Positions 37,119 to 45,802 of a stretch of DNA of 64,000 bases are shown here, piece by piece; position 1 is the first letter of the stretch; every line of letters begins with the position of its first letter. Made by a program: the position numbers and the translations under genes. The notes under the pieces are model-generated. The model saw nothing but the letters and a program-made list of their open reading frames with translations, did not search any database and was not told where the DNA came from. This DNA is from Candidatus Poribacteria bacterium (lineage in GTDB: Bacteria; Poribacteria; WGA-4E; WGA-3G): contig PYIY01000029.1 of NCBI GenBank assembly GCA_003635195.1, forward strand, positions 6,891 through 70,890. The letters are read 5' to 3'.

Positions 37119-37325
37119 CAAAATCCTCTATTGCTTGGCGTTTGATGCATTCTTCTTTTGTGGCTCAACAGAGGGGAAAGCAGATTCGGCATTATTCAGC
37201 AGTACCTTCCCCTCTTTCTTGACCGATACTCCAAATATACGGGATGAAGTTGTGCAGTGGGTTCCGATATTCCGTTATTTGAGTGAGTTGCTTTCGGTCA
37301 AGGTCCACTTCTTGGAGTCTACAAG

Positions 37326-37610
37326 TCAGCAAGCGTCATCATTTACATGCGCCTTCTCTAAATCCATGAGATTCACAATACCTGTGCGGTTTCTGCGGGC
37401 ACTCTCAATGCGTGCCAATGCGGTCATAGCGGCTTCTGTCGTCGGCAACACCGCAACCCGCAACGGCAAGGAGACAAACTTTCCAATCCCCTGGTCTTCG
37501 GGCTGCTGACGACGTTGGGCAAAAATTTGTCTGTCCCGTCGAAAGAAATTGCACCCCGAACAATCCGTCGATCCCACGCCACTTTGAATTACCAGAATCG
37601 GCGATACCAT
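37326..37610 (-). CDS. Small hypothetical protein with Cys pair
   Basis: 94 residues from ATG 37610, chosen because AAGGAGGGAG lies just upstream; the 37667 reading lacks one. It has an N-terminal hydrophobic strand (VSPILVIQSGVGSTDCSGC) with a CSGC pair, a basic middle (FFRRDRQIFAQRRQQ) and a helical end (AAMTALARIESARRNR). It might be a redox or metal-binding small protein. No family recognised. Confidence 0.5.
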   Translation of the reverse strand: MVSPILVIQSGVGSTDCSGCNFFRRDRQIFAQRRQQPEDQGIGKFVSLPLRVAVLPTTEAAMTALARIESARRNRTGIVNLMDLEKAHVNDDAC

Positions 37611-37771
37611 AGCTCCCTCCTTGACACAGGCGGGTGGGAGGTGGAAGAGACGACGATAAGCCCCCACCCATGATACCTTCTACCTTCACTTCTTACTGTA
37701 TACCGAGCAGTTCCCAAAGAAGCCGCAAAACCACCTTCAGCCATCCGATGAATGAACGTTTGCACTCTTCT

Positions 37772-38035
37772 TTATTCTTCAAAGGGGTGTCCTTGCCCAT
37801 TCGCCTGGATGTATACCGATAGAAGTGCTTTCAACTGTTCAGGTGTCCCTGGAAACGAGATTCTCATAGGGTCGGGGACCTCGACACCACACGTTACAGT
37901 TATCGATTCACCCGTGACGAATTTAACGTTGCAGACCCTTGAACCGACGCGTCTGATACTCCTGACGCGTCTGGGATCTATGGTCTTGCCACCGAGCCGT
38001 ATTTTCGGAATGCCCTGAGAGTTTCCGGTGTGCAT
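37772..38035 (-). CDS. Small hypothetical protein
   Basis: 87 residues from ATG 38035, which follows AGGAGG. It is basic at the start (KIRLGGKTIDPRRVRSIRRV) and then beta-rich (NVKFVTGESITVTC), with a helical end (PEQLKALLSVYI). This arrangement suits an SH3-like or small-barrel fold, but the evidence is weak. No signal or membrane segment. It lies between other unrelated small genes on the same strand. Confidence 0.55.
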   Translation of the reverse strand: MHTGNSQGIPKIRLGGKTIDPRRVRSIRRVGSRVCNVKFVTGESITVTCGVEVPDPMRISFPGTPEQLKALLSVYIQANGQGHPFEE

Positions 38036-38157
38036 CAAAATATCCTCCTATGTTTTCAAAAGAGGGGAAGATAACATCAATTTTAAACCCTTCCCTCTTG
38101 ACAGATTGGCAATTTCTGGGTTGCGTTCCGTTAAGGTTTACGAAAAAGACCGCTGTA

Positions 38158-39243
38158 TCAGGGTTTAATCCGTGCCAGAACACCGGCATGATCCGAATGC
38201 CACGCCCCCGATGCTAACCGGTCTGAAGGTGTATCTCCGATGGTGTTTGCCCACAACACCGTAACTTCTTTTCCCCAATTGCAGACAAATATGTGATCAA
38301 TCCGCTTGACGTGTCCACTGACCGCGTTGAGAAGGTCGGCATCCTGACAACACGTATTGCCAATGCCGCCAAATTCCACCTGCCACGTGTCAAAATACTC
38401 AGCATTGATGAGCATCTGATACGCTACGCCCTCAGGGGCGGGTGTGTTGAAATCGCCTAACAGGATAATCGGTAGCGTTTCGTCACTGAGGCTCGCAATG
38501 AGTTCACGGGTTTGTGCGACCCGAACTTCTTCTGAGAAGGCTTCGAGGTGTGTGTTGACAAAGCGAAAGACCTGCCCCCCAACAGTGGCATCAACGGCAG
38601 CATAGCCACGTTTAACCGCAAGTCCCAACATTTCAATCTCATAGGCACTGCTGAAGTTGACCGCCGTCGGACGTGAGACGGAAACAGAACTACGGGCGAG
38701 AATGACATCGTAATCCGTTAAGCGGACATCGACGATACCGGTATCCGTGAACATCGGCATCTCAACGTCAATGTTCTCAACCTCGGCAACGATGCGGTAG
38801 TCTAACCCCTCTGCTCGGAGCGCGTCGAGTAAGACGGTGCGAAAGTCCATGACGACTTGTTCTGCTGGCACGAGTCCGCCTGCGATCCGATCCCCTGGAA
38901 CCTGGCGGCGAATCAGCGACATCTCTTGTAAGCCCACGAGATCCGGCTGGTGTGCCTTGATGGACGCAGCAATCCCTTTCGCACGACCCGGAAAGTCGGA
39001 GGCGATAAAGGTGTTGTAGACGTTTGCGACTTCTGTCGGCACCTGCAAGAGGTTCTCAACGCCAAGCACCGATTCCACACTACTGCCGAGATAGACGTTG
39101 TAGGTCATCACTGTCAGGGGCGGGGACTCTCCGAGAGGCTTCTCCGAGACGATGGGCATCTTGATCTTTTCGCAGCCCAAAAAACTCAACAGGACAGCGA
39201 ATAACAGAATTAGAATTTTCACAGAATGCCTGATTTTTAACAT
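38158..39243 (-). CDS. Endonuclease/exonuclease/phosphatase-family lipoprotein
   Basis: 361 residues from ATG 39243 (AAAGGAGTG upstream). A lipoprotein signal (SVKILILLFAVLLSFLGC) precedes an EEP fold: LTVMTYNVYLGS with the metal-site asparagine, VGLQEMS with glutamate, FVNTHLEAF, LGDFNTPAP with Asp and Asn, and SDHAGVLA with the catalytic Asp-His. Members hydrolyse phosphodiester or phosphomonoester bonds in nucleic acids, inositol phosphates or sphingomyelin. As an exported lipoprotein it may degrade extracellular DNA or phospholipids. All key residues seem present, so it should be active. Confidence 0.88.
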   Translation of the reverse strand: MLKIRHSVKILILLFAVLLSFLGCEKIKMPIVSEKPLGESPPLTVMTYNVYLGSSVESVLGVENLLQVPTEVANVYNTFIASDFPGRAKGIAASIKAHQPDLVGLQEMSLIRRQVPGDRIAGGLVPAEQVVMDFRTVLLDALRAEGLDYRIVAEVENIDVEMPMFTDTGIVDVRLTDYDVILARSSVSVSRPTAVNFSSAYEIEMLGLAVKRGYAAVDATVGGQVFRFVNTHLEAFSEEVRVAQTRELIASLSDETLPIILLGDFNTPAPEGVAYQMLINAEYFDTWQVEFGGIGNTCCQDADLLNAVSGHVKRIDHIFVCNWGKEVTVLWANTIGDTPSDRLASGAWHSDHAGVLARIKP

Positions 39244-39288
39244 AGTCACTCCTTTGTCCCGGTTGTGAATTCGTAACCCTATTCGTCC

Positions 39289-39615
39289 TTAACGGCTCGT
39301 CGTGAATTGCAGGCGCGGGTCCTCCGTGGCTTCGATGAGCACCTGACGCGCCGCTGCGATCGCTTTATCCAATTCATACGACAAGCCACCGTGTTCATCT
39401 TCATACAGCTTACTCGTCAGTCGACGTCGGATTTCCATGATCCGCAATCGGAACTGGAAACTGCTGATTCGTTCTCGGACGTCCTCTGGATCGTAGGTGT
39501 CTAAATCGTAGTTGAGGATGAATTGTGCCAATTGCGACTGAAGTGCCTTGTGTCGGGTTTTCAGATACGGCTCTGCGCATAAATTTATGAGCCATTGGGC
39601 ATCTTCGTAATTCAT
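39289..39615 (-). CDS. Hypothetical helical protein
   Basis: 108 residues, helical, no signal (DAQWLINLCAEPYLKTRHKA at the start and YELDKAIAAARQVLIEATED near the end). GAAGGGG lies before the ATG. It is the last of a run of small minus-strand genes and could be co-transcribed with the small membrane protein at 39631. No family recognised. Confidence 0.55.
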   Translation of the reverse strand: MNYEDAQWLINLCAEPYLKTRHKALQSQLAQFILNYDLDTYDPEDVRERISSFQFRLRIMEIRRRLTSKLYEDEHGGLSYELDKAIAAARQVLIEATEDPRLQFTTSR

Positions 39616-39630
39616 GTCTCGATCCCCTTC

Positions 39631-39828
39631 TTAACACTTTCTTCTTTTCGCCCCAATGCGTTTGAGTCTGTTGAAGACACCATTGACGACGGATTCGCAG
39701 ATATACAGAAATACCGCCAAGATGACGGAACCCACTATCAGCGCAATCGGCTGAAACCCGTCGTTAAAAATCTCTGTCACTATCAGTGTTAGAAACGCCG
39801 CCAGAAGATGCCACCTGAATTTATTCAT
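39631..39828 (-). CDS. Small membrane protein
   Basis: 65 residues from ATG 39828, with a start 10 codons upstream (39858) also possible. Two transmembrane helices are apparent (WHLLAAFLTLIVTEIF and IALIVGSVILAVFLYICE) and the tail is basic (FNRLKRIGAKRRKC). No ribosome site is clear, so it may be read by coupling from the upstream relic gene. Function unknown. Confidence 0.5.
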   Translation of the reverse strand: MNKFRWHLLAAFLTLIVTEIFNDGFQPIALIVGSVILAVFLYICESVVNGVFNRLKRIGAKRRKC

Positions 39829-39830
39829 AT

Positions 39831-40301
39831 TTAATCCCAGGGCATAAAGTCGGTACACACTGCGTTGAGTCCCCTGTGGATAACACTGCCACCATTCGCC
39901 ACCACTAACGCTTTGTCAATCTCTGCCAATCCGTGCTTGAACCCTTGAGTCATCGCGGCAGAAAGCATCCTGAGATGTGCTTCGGCTTCCATGAGATCCT
40001 TTTCGGCGTCCAAGACCGACGCATACAGATCTGCTCAGGTGTCGTTGACGGGAAGTGGAACTGAGGCGGGCATCGGCTGCACTTTGATAAGAAGACGCTG
40101 CACGCGCTCGATCTTCTGCATTTTTTCGCCTGCCTGGATCAGCTCTATCAGCAGTTTTCTACCTTCAGAGGCATACGCAATCCTTTCAGATCGCGTCAGG
40201 TCCGCAGCACGCTCGACAATTTCAGACCGGAGTGCTTCGATTTTTTCAAGTCCCACTTCCCATTGCGCACGCGCCTTTTCGTATTTCTGATCGGTACCCA
40301 A
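39831..40301 (-). pseudogene. Helical gene interrupted by an in-frame TGA
   Basis: Two collinear frames are one gene split by a single TGA (40035-40037): the first part ends PASVPLPVNDT and the second continues ADLYASVLDAEKDLMEAEAH, both strongly helical and amphipathic. The first part has only a TTG start (40301), while the best ATG with AGGAGG (40318) is in another frame, suggesting a second lesion by frameshift. The coiled-coil style is like phage or plasmid structural proteins, but no family is recognised. I do not take the TGA for selenocysteine: no tRNA or SECIS evidence exists here. Confidence 0.5.
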
Positions 40302-40351
40302 TAGAGTTTCTTTAACATCGAAAACCTCCTGCGTGGATCCTCAAATACTGC

Positions 40352-40657
40352 TTATTCTGCTTTCTTATCGAGAATCATGATGTCGGTGTGGAAGACAACC
40401 ATCAGTAGACAAAATACTACCGCAATGACCACGAAACCGATCAGATGAAACCACCACCGAAACGGCTGCTGCCCGAACTTCCACTGCATCGCGTAGGACA
40501 TCACTGCCCACGTCAGCCCCAAGAGACCCAACAGCCTGATTTGAAACAACGCCCAGCCGTTGAAACTAAGTAGAAAGCCCACCAACGTCAGCGTCAACGA
40601 AACATCGAAGACCCGGTTTGTCAACTGCCGATGGGTCGATAGAAACCCAATCTTCAT
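40352..40657 (-). CDS. Small three-span membrane protein
   Basis: 101 residues with three hydrophobic helices (FDVSLTLTLVGFLLSF, LGLLGLTWAVMSYAM and LIGFVVIAVVFCLLMVV). The N-terminus is cationic. No catalytic motif. It ends about 50 bp from the relic gene below, and the two may once have formed an operon. Function unknown. Confidence 0.6.
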   Translation of the reverse strand: MKIGFLSTHRQLTNRVFDVSLTLTLVGFLLSFNGWALFQIRLLGLLGLTWAVMSYAMQWKFGQQPFRWWFHLIGFVVIAVVFCLLMVVFHTDIMILDKKAE

Positions 40658-40688
40658 AAATAGCCCTCAATACGGGATCCCTTTCGCG

Positions 40689-40738
40689 TGCTATTATCGT
40701 GGAATCGTCCCGAGTCCAGAAATGATGGTCCACTTACC
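40689..40738. repeat. About 50-bp direct repeat flanking the LamG gene, copy 1
   Basis: This stretch beginning TGCTATTATCGTGGAATCG matches 41645-41694 in about 46 of 50 positions, same orientation. In the second copy it encodes the last codons of the lipoprotein at 41650 (IIPGLGTIPR). Here it encodes a similar tail (IISGLGTIPR, then stop) just past the LamG stop, so it is a relic of a second copy of that lipoprotein's end. Confidence 0.75.
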
Positions 40739-41597
40739 CTTTCAATTTGCTCCAGGTGGTAGTAATCATATCCTGAGGATCAACTGGCATTCTTTTGAGA
40801 AACTTGCCTAATCCATCAGCCATAAGCCCTTTAACCTCATATTCGCTTAAATCTGTTTGCAGGATTACCACATCGTCAACCAATACGTTTTTCGCGGTTC
40901 CAATTATGTTTTCACCCCGAACGGTAATATTCTCTTCCGCTAATATTCCGCTAATCCATTTATCGCAAGCAGAAGAAATACATACAAGTGTCGTATCCAA
41001 ATCAGCAATATGCGACCAATTGATTTTCTTCCTAATTATCTCTTCACCATCGATATATAGCCTGTGAAGATTATTATAACTGGTGAAAACAAGATGATGC
41101 CATTTGCCATCAGTTACGTTTCTATTTTGCGTTCTAACAACAGACCTGTTTGAATCCTTGTCATCACTTCTAAAAACGCCACGTATATTGCCGGTTTTTT
41201 CAACAGCAAGCGATATGTAGGCAACAAATTCTTTTTCATTACTTCCTACCAGGATTTCAAAATCGGATGTTTGGTTTCCAAGTTTGATCCAAGCGGCTAT
41301 AGTAAAATGGGAATAAAGACGTAATTCATCATCATCTGTAACCGCGAAATACTCTTGTCCCTTAAGTAATAATGCCTTTTCATTCTTGCCAGCAACGAAT
41401 GTGCCGTTGGTTTTAGAATGTAGGTTTCTACTACCAACATCGTCTTCATTCTCCATCCGATAAAGAGCAATTACTTCACCGTGGTTCTCATTATCCAAGC
41501 CGGCATGCCCTTTAGAAACAAAATTCATCAGTAGTGCCACTAAGATAAGTCCAGGAAGGATAATTCCTACTATAAGCAAGTCGATTATACGTTTCAT
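40734..41597 (-). CDS. LamG-domain membrane-anchored protein
   Basis: 287 residues. An N-terminal anchor (LLIVGIILPGLILVALLM) precedes a concanavalin-like LamG domain about 45-250: IALYRMENEDD, then FTIAAWIKLG, then DGKWHHLVFTSYN with LYIDGE, the classic jelly-roll landmarks. It probably binds carbohydrate or protein outside the membrane and is not an enzyme. It sits between direct repeats of about 50 bp, which suggests it was inserted next to the lipoprotein gene at 41650. Confidence 0.8.
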   Translation of the reverse strand: MKRIIDLLIVGIILPGLILVALLMNFVSKGHAGLDNENHGEVIALYRMENEDDVGSRNLHSKTNGTFVAGKNEKALLLKGQEYFAVTDDDELRLYSHFTIAAWIKLGNQTSDFEILVGSNEKEFVAYISLAVEKTGNIRGVFRSDDKDSNRSVVRTQNRNVTDGKWHHLVFTSYNNLHRLYIDGEEIIRKKINWSHIADLDTTLVCISSACDKWISGILAEENITVRGENIIGTAKNVLVDDVVILQTDLSEYEVKGLMADGLGKFLKRMPVDPQDMITTTWSKLKG

Positions 41598-41644
41598 TGT
41601 AGTCTCCTTGTAAAATACACGATAGGATATCTTGCTAAATCATT

Positions 41645-41694
41645 TGCTATTATCGTGGAATCGTTCCGAGTCCAGGAATGATTGTCCTCTTACC
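41645..41694. repeat. About 50-bp direct repeat flanking the LamG gene, copy 2
   Basis: It matches 40689-40738 in about 46 of 50 positions. It overlaps the 3' end of the lipoprotein gene, which is the likely original location. Confidence 0.75.
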
Positions 41695-42546
41695 TCTTAC
41701 AGTAACACCCATGAGCTGCTTCTCATAAGAAGATAACTCGTCTAAAGGATATCTCAATGTCTGAAGTTTGTAGAAAAAGGCTTTATCGATATGGGCATGA
41801 ACGCCATCGTAATAGACAATATCTCCTGCCCGTGTCTCTGACCCCTGTCTGGCGATTAGGTCCCTTAGCAATCCACCGTCGGTATAGTCATAGGGTGTCG
41901 GCGTTAACTGTGTTACAGAAGGATAGAGATTGGAAAATATCACTGTATGAGAGGTTGTCCATATCATTTCATTGAGCCCATCATCGTAAGTTTCGTGTCC
42001 GTCCGGGGGTCCATATTTTTCAACCACTGCCTTGGTGAGATCCTTGGCATTTGGAATCGGGTGGACTGTTATGTATCCCGCTGCTCGCAGCCTGTTCTTC
42101 TCAAATGTATAGACAAGAGCGCAATTGACATCATTAACTTTACATCTATAGACCAGGACTTCAGGTGTCCTTTCATGGACAGTATTGCCGACCTCGGCAA
42201 GTTCAACCCGTTCTCGGCTGTATCCCCACTTGACTTTGCGAAAATGGTAACCTGTATCGTTTTCAGAGAGAAGTTTTGAGAGACTTTCAGATAGCGGCGG
42301 AGGCGATTCTTCATCAGATGGCGAATCCAGGATCGGTTCTTCATCAGAGAGCGAAGAAGTATCGGGAGAATCGGTGAACGGGATCTGTATATCCCATGCT
42401 GGCGTATCAGGAACAATTACCACAGCATCTGTAGGTGGGTCAGATTCTGTAGGTTCGTTAAATTCTGTAGGTATTTCAACATCTCTTGAAGCACAGCCTG
42501 CTAAGAAAACTGTCAGTAGCATCGAAAAAAAGAGTAGAAATTTCAT
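41650..42546 (-). CDS. Lipoprotein of unknown function
   Basis: 298 residues. A lipoprotein signal (FLLFFSMLLTVFLAGC) is followed by a low-complexity acidic and proline linker (about 20-100, e.g. SDEEPILDSPSDEESPPP), and a globular domain about 100-298 with FRKVKWGYSRERVELAEVG at its start. The opening resembles small lipoproteins whose start is set by 'WG.s.e.V'; no enzymatic motif is visible. It probably faces the periplasm. The 3' end is duplicated downstream past the LamG gene. Confidence 0.6.
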   Translation of the reverse strand: MKFLLFFSMLLTVFLAGCASRDVEIPTEFNEPTESDPPTDAVVIVPDTPAWDIQIPFTDSPDTSSLSDEEPILDSPSDEESPPPLSESLSKLLSENDTGYHFRKVKWGYSRERVELAEVGNTVHERTPEVLVYRCKVNDVNCALVYTFEKNRLRAAGYITVHPIPNAKDLTKAVVEKYGPPDGHETYDDGLNEMIWTTSHTVIFSNLYPSVTQLTPTPYDYTDGGLLRDLIARQGSETRAGDIVYYDGVHAHIDKAFFYKLQTLRYPLDELSSYEKQLMGVTVRGKRTIIPGLGTIPR

Positions 42547-42561
42547 GATGTATTTTCCTCC

Positions 42562-43263
42562 TTATCGGAAACTTAGACCTATACTGTAAATAATCTCGGA
42601 CGTCTCAAAAGAGAATTGTACACTGCCGATGAGGTGGGTCATCGGCGAAACCTGTATTTCAACACCTACCTCGCCGGTGAAGAGACTGTATGTATCGTTA
42701 TCAAGAAGATAGCGAACCGTTGACGTGTTCCGCCAGATGTAGGAATAAAAGACACCCCCAAACGGATAGAATTGCCATTGTGTTGCGGTTCTCAACTTGC
42801 CGATGAACCCCATCCCGCCCGTGAGTGCCGTGTTGACATAATGCCTCGACCGACCACCACTATGGATTAGCGCGTAGTCTGCCCGGAAACTGCTTCTGAA
42901 AAAATAGTCTATCATTTTCTCGGTGTCAAACTCCCCCATGGTGATGAAGTGGACTTCCGCTGACGGCGATGGTGGTACATCAATATCTCTTTGATTCGCT
43001 ATATCCAAAAATGCGATGCCTGGAATCAAGGAAACCTTTGCGGAGCGATTGAAATGGTAGTCGAGCGCGGCTCTGATATTTCGAGAACGAAAGCGTCTCT
43101 GATAGTTGCCAGCGTCTCGCTCATTCTTTGAGACGGGTCTGTTTAACTGCAAACCCAATCCAATCGCACGTTCCCCTGCGGGTCGGCTGAGAAGACTTGT
43201 CTGTGCGAATACCGGTGTAGTGAACACAACCAGCATGAAAATAACTAATCTAAATTTCATCAT
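42562..43263 (-). CDS. Outer-membrane beta-barrel-like protein
   Basis: About 232 residues. The signal peptide (RLVIFMLVVFTTPVFAQ) precedes alternating hydrophobic strands, e.g. KVSLIPGIAFLD, FFRSSFRADYAL, WQFYPFGGVFYSYIW and the final strand EIIYSIGLSFR. The C-terminal aromatic residue two from the end suits a BAM-assembled barrel. It lies 15 bp before the lipoprotein gene on the same strand, and may be its partner. No ribosome site is clear. Confidence 0.6.
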   Translation of the reverse strand: MMKFRLVIFMLVVFTTPVFAQTSLLSRPAGERAIGLGLQLNRPVSKNERDAGNYQRRFRSRNIRAALDYHFNRSAKVSLIPGIAFLDIANQRDIDVPPSPSAEVHFITMGEFDTEKMIDYFFRSSFRADYALIHSGGRSRHYVNTALTGGMGFIGKLRTATQWQFYPFGGVFYSYIWRNTSTVRYLLDNDTYSLFTGEVGVEIQVSPMTHLIGSVQFSFETSEIIYSIGLSFR

Positions 43264-43392
43264 AATAAGTGTCTGTTTGCTCTTATGGTTATATTTACTC
43301 CTTGATTCTCGTCCAAAATCTTATTAAAACGGGAATTCCTACACCGCCTAAAGTTGTTCCTTTTTCCACTTTGCTAGCACTTAGTAGACTCT

Positions 43393-43587
43393 TTATGACC
43401 TAAAGAGTTCTATCTTAAGCACTTCAAATCCAACGCTCATAGTATTAATGATAACTTGGGCTTTCACTGGCTTTTTTCCGAGAATAAACTGTGACCACTT
43501 TGGGATAGTACGTAATTGTGCTTGAAAATCACTCTCTATTTCTTTCAATACCAGGACAATGGGTATCCAAAACTTTTTCGCTAACAT
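43393..43587 (-). CDS. Small hypothetical protein
   Basis: 64 residues from ATG 43587, with AAGGAG seven bases upstream; the longer ORF start at 43626 lacks one. It has a hydrophobic N-terminus (KFWIPIVLVL), and then a short mixed helix and strand region (IPKWSQFILGKKPVKAQVI). It could be a peptide with a membrane-touching N-terminus. No family recognised. Confidence 0.45.
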   Translation of the reverse strand: MLAKKFWIPIVLVLKEIESDFQAQLRTIPKWSQFILGKKPVKAQVIINTMSVGFEVLKIELFRS

Positions 43588-43647
43588 TTTCAAACTCCTT
43601 GATGTATGTGTGCAATGAAGAGGCAAGCGAATAGTTTCCCTATAGGT

Positions 43648-45291
43648 TCAGAGTTGCTTAGAGACTTGCTCTGCCAACCGAATCAGGGCAGGCGACATGT
43701 CCAATTTCCCAAGTGCTGCCTCAATGAGGACAAAATGTTGCGTCTCAGCAAGTGCAGCGTTCATAGCCGTGTCAAATTCGCCTTCGGTACGGACAGCAAA
43801 CGCACGCCCTGTGCCGAAAAGTTCTGGCACCCGAGTATAGTCCCAATTCTCTATATCGTTAAAGGCCCCTTCAATGAACGGACGGACGGTACCGTATCCC
43901 TGGTTGTTTAAGATCAGAACGATAGGATTGAGCCCATAGCGGAGAGTCGTTGACAACTCAGTGCCAGTCATTTGGAATGCCCCATCTCCTACGACAACAA
44001 GTGGGCGGGACGTGGGTTTCCCCAATTGTGCTCCAATTGCAGCAGGGACTGCAAATCCCATTGAGGTATAGTAGGCAAGGCTAATAAACTCGGTGTGTTC
44101 CGGGAGCCGCAAGTCCGCAGCAGCCCAGAGACTGTCCCCGACATCTGGAATCACCGTCATGTTCTCGCGTAGAAGGAGATTCAGTTGTTGGAAGAGGCGG
44201 CGCATTGTCAGCGGTTGGTCAGGTGCTATCTTAAAAGGTTCTGGGACTTCCATGACCCATTCCAAGTCTATGTCCCCGCGTTCCTGAAGTTTCGGAGAAC
44301 GCAATCCATCGATAAAATCTCCAAATCTGACATCTTCATAAGTGGAGTAGCCGACGGCAATTCGATCCGAGGTTGCGTATAAACAGCGACTTCGCTCAAG
44401 TTTTGCTGTGTAAATGCCAAGGTTGACATCTGTCATGAAAGCCCCAAGAATAATAACGCAATCGGAAGTTTCAACAAGCAGGGTGACTTCATCTCTACTC
44501 ATCCCGCCGCCATAGATACCCAGGTAAAGCGGATGTGCTTCTGGCATCACTGACTTGCCCAACAGTGTTGTCACCACGGGGATCTGTTTTTCTTCTGCAA
44601 GCCGCAGTAATTTATTTTGGTAGCCGAATCTATGGAGGTCCGCCCCCGCTAAAATGATGGGATTCTCACTCTGATTTATGAACGCAATTGCATTCGCTAC
44701 TGCGGCATCCAACGTTTCCGGGTCACTGTGGTGCCCGCCCGTTGAGGGACGTTGATAGACGGGTTTCCCCTGCCGACTGACCATATCCCGCGGCAGTTCA
44801 ATGTAACCTGGACGTTTCTGCCGATAGACTGCATCCAACACTCTGTCTATCTCGGTAAAGGCGGTAAACGGTTCGTCGAGGAGTGCGGATGCAACGGTGA
44901 TCTCGTCATAGATACGGTGTTGTGTATAAAAATCTCTACCTTTATGGTGCAAAAGTGCGCCCTCACGGCGCTCTTTTACTCCTGGGCTCCCACTCATCAC
45001 AACGAGGGGTGACTTTTCAGCGTATGCAGCGGTGACCGCGTTAATCATGGATAATCCACCAACACCGTACGTCACACAGGCAGCCCCCATGCCCTTTATG
45101 CGAGCGTAGGCATCTGCCGCAAATCCTGCCGTATCTTCTCGCGTCGTGCCAATGTGTTGAATCGGACTCTTCTCAATCAGATCGAAGAACTGTACGACAT
45201 AATCACCCGGGATGCCGAAGATGTGGTCAACCCCGTAATTTTGCAGTTTTTTCAAAAGGTACTCACCGATAGTAGGTTGCCCATTTTGCAT
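43648..45291 (-). CDS. Thiamine-pyrophosphate 2-keto acid decarboxylase
   Basis: 547 residues of the pyruvate/indolepyruvate/phenylpyruvate decarboxylase group. The N-terminal domain has HIFGIPGDYVVQ and the ThDP-activating glutamate E52 in TTREDTAG; the middle domain follows about 190-330; the C-terminal domain has the cofactor motif GDGAFQMTGTE to NNQGYGT. The reaction is decarboxylation of a 2-oxo acid to an aldehyde, cytoplasmic. The family cannot be refined further here. It is unrelated to its neighbours in function and stands at the right end of the minus-strand chromosomal-looking region. Confidence 0.85.
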   Translation of the reverse strand: MQNGQPTIGEYLLKKLQNYGVDHIFGIPGDYVVQFFDLIEKSPIQHIGTTREDTAGFAADAYARIKGMGAACVTYGVGGLSMINAVTAAYAEKSPLVVMSGSPGVKERREGALLHHKGRDFYTQHRIYDEITVASALLDEPFTAFTEIDRVLDAVYRQKRPGYIELPRDMVSRQGKPVYQRPSTGGHHSDPETLDAAVANAIAFINQSENPIILAGADLHRFGYQNKLLRLAEEKQIPVVTTLLGKSVMPEAHPLYLGIYGGGMSRDEVTLLVETSDCVIILGAFMTDVNLGIYTAKLERSRCLYATSDRIAVGYSTYEDVRFGDFIDGLRSPKLQERGDIDLEWVMEVPEPFKIAPDQPLTMRRLFQQLNLLLRENMTVIPDVGDSLWAAADLRLPEHTEFISLAYYTSMGFAVPAAIGAQLGKPTSRPLVVVGDGAFQMTGTELSTTLRYGLNPIVLILNNQGYGTVRPFIEGAFNDIENWDYTRVPELFGTGRAFAVRTEGEFDTAMNAALAETQHFVLIEAALGKLDMSPALIRLAEQVSKQL

Positions 45292-45365
45292 GGAATGTTC
45301 TTCTCCAGTAGGGTATAGAGTATTTCATCAAGTCCCAACGGCGCGCGGATACTGGTATTGCTTTA

Positions 45366-45449
45366 TCATTTTTCTGCCCTTTTTTCGGCATCGGCACACC
45401 CGAAAAATACCAAGACACTGCTGAAAAACAAACTAAAGAAAAATCGCAT
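45366..45449 (-). CDS. 27-residue lipoprotein-like peptide
   Basis: ATG 45449 opens a frame of 27 codons: a hydrophobic stretch (FFFSLFFSSVLVFFGC) with a lipobox FFGC, then ADAEKRAEK and stop. It resembles an entericidin-like toxic lipopeptide or the front end of a truncated lipoprotein gene. No ribosome site is evident. The surrounding sequence holds no further frame. Confidence 0.35.
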   Translation of the reverse strand: MRFFFSLFFSSVLVFFGCADAEKRAEK

Positions 45450-45802
45450 CTCAACACTATCTATAGTTATTAATGCCAATTTTTTAATATTACTTATATA
45501 AAATATTAATGTCATAGATAACTAAAGATTATACAAAATTTTCAGTTAAAAAGCAAATTATATCTACAAAAATTGCTAATTTTTCTTAAAAAGTGAAACC
45601 AATTTAAAATTTGACCCAAAATCAAATTCGTGATAATATACACTATTCACTTGTACTGAACGCATGCTCTAAAAAAGTCGACTGAGTAAGGTCACGGATC
45701 TCCACCTCGGATTTTGGCGTTCTTCTTCTTGGCAGAATGGGTATCCGAGATCTCCCTGGTTCAAAAATAAAAAAATCACCGGACTGTCGTTAAGGTAGTA
45801 GT
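45450..45802. other. AT-rich boundary with promoter for the replication gene
   Basis: Very AT-rich (long T/A runs about 45480-45650), in contrast to the preceding genes. A plus-strand promoter (TTGACC 45611-45616, 17-bp spacer, TAATAT 45634-45639) would drive the 1003-residue gene at 45803. The change in base use marks the likely border of the plasmid/CRISPR-rich segment. Confidence 0.6.

Noticed and set aside
37405..37689. 94-residue minus-strand ORF
   Set aside because: A shadow of the frame at 37326-37610, which has a better ribosome site and composition.
40035..40037. TGA as selenocysteine codon
   Set aside because: No known selenoprotein motif, no SECIS-like hairpin noted after it, and the frame also has a start problem; a nonsense mutation is simpler.
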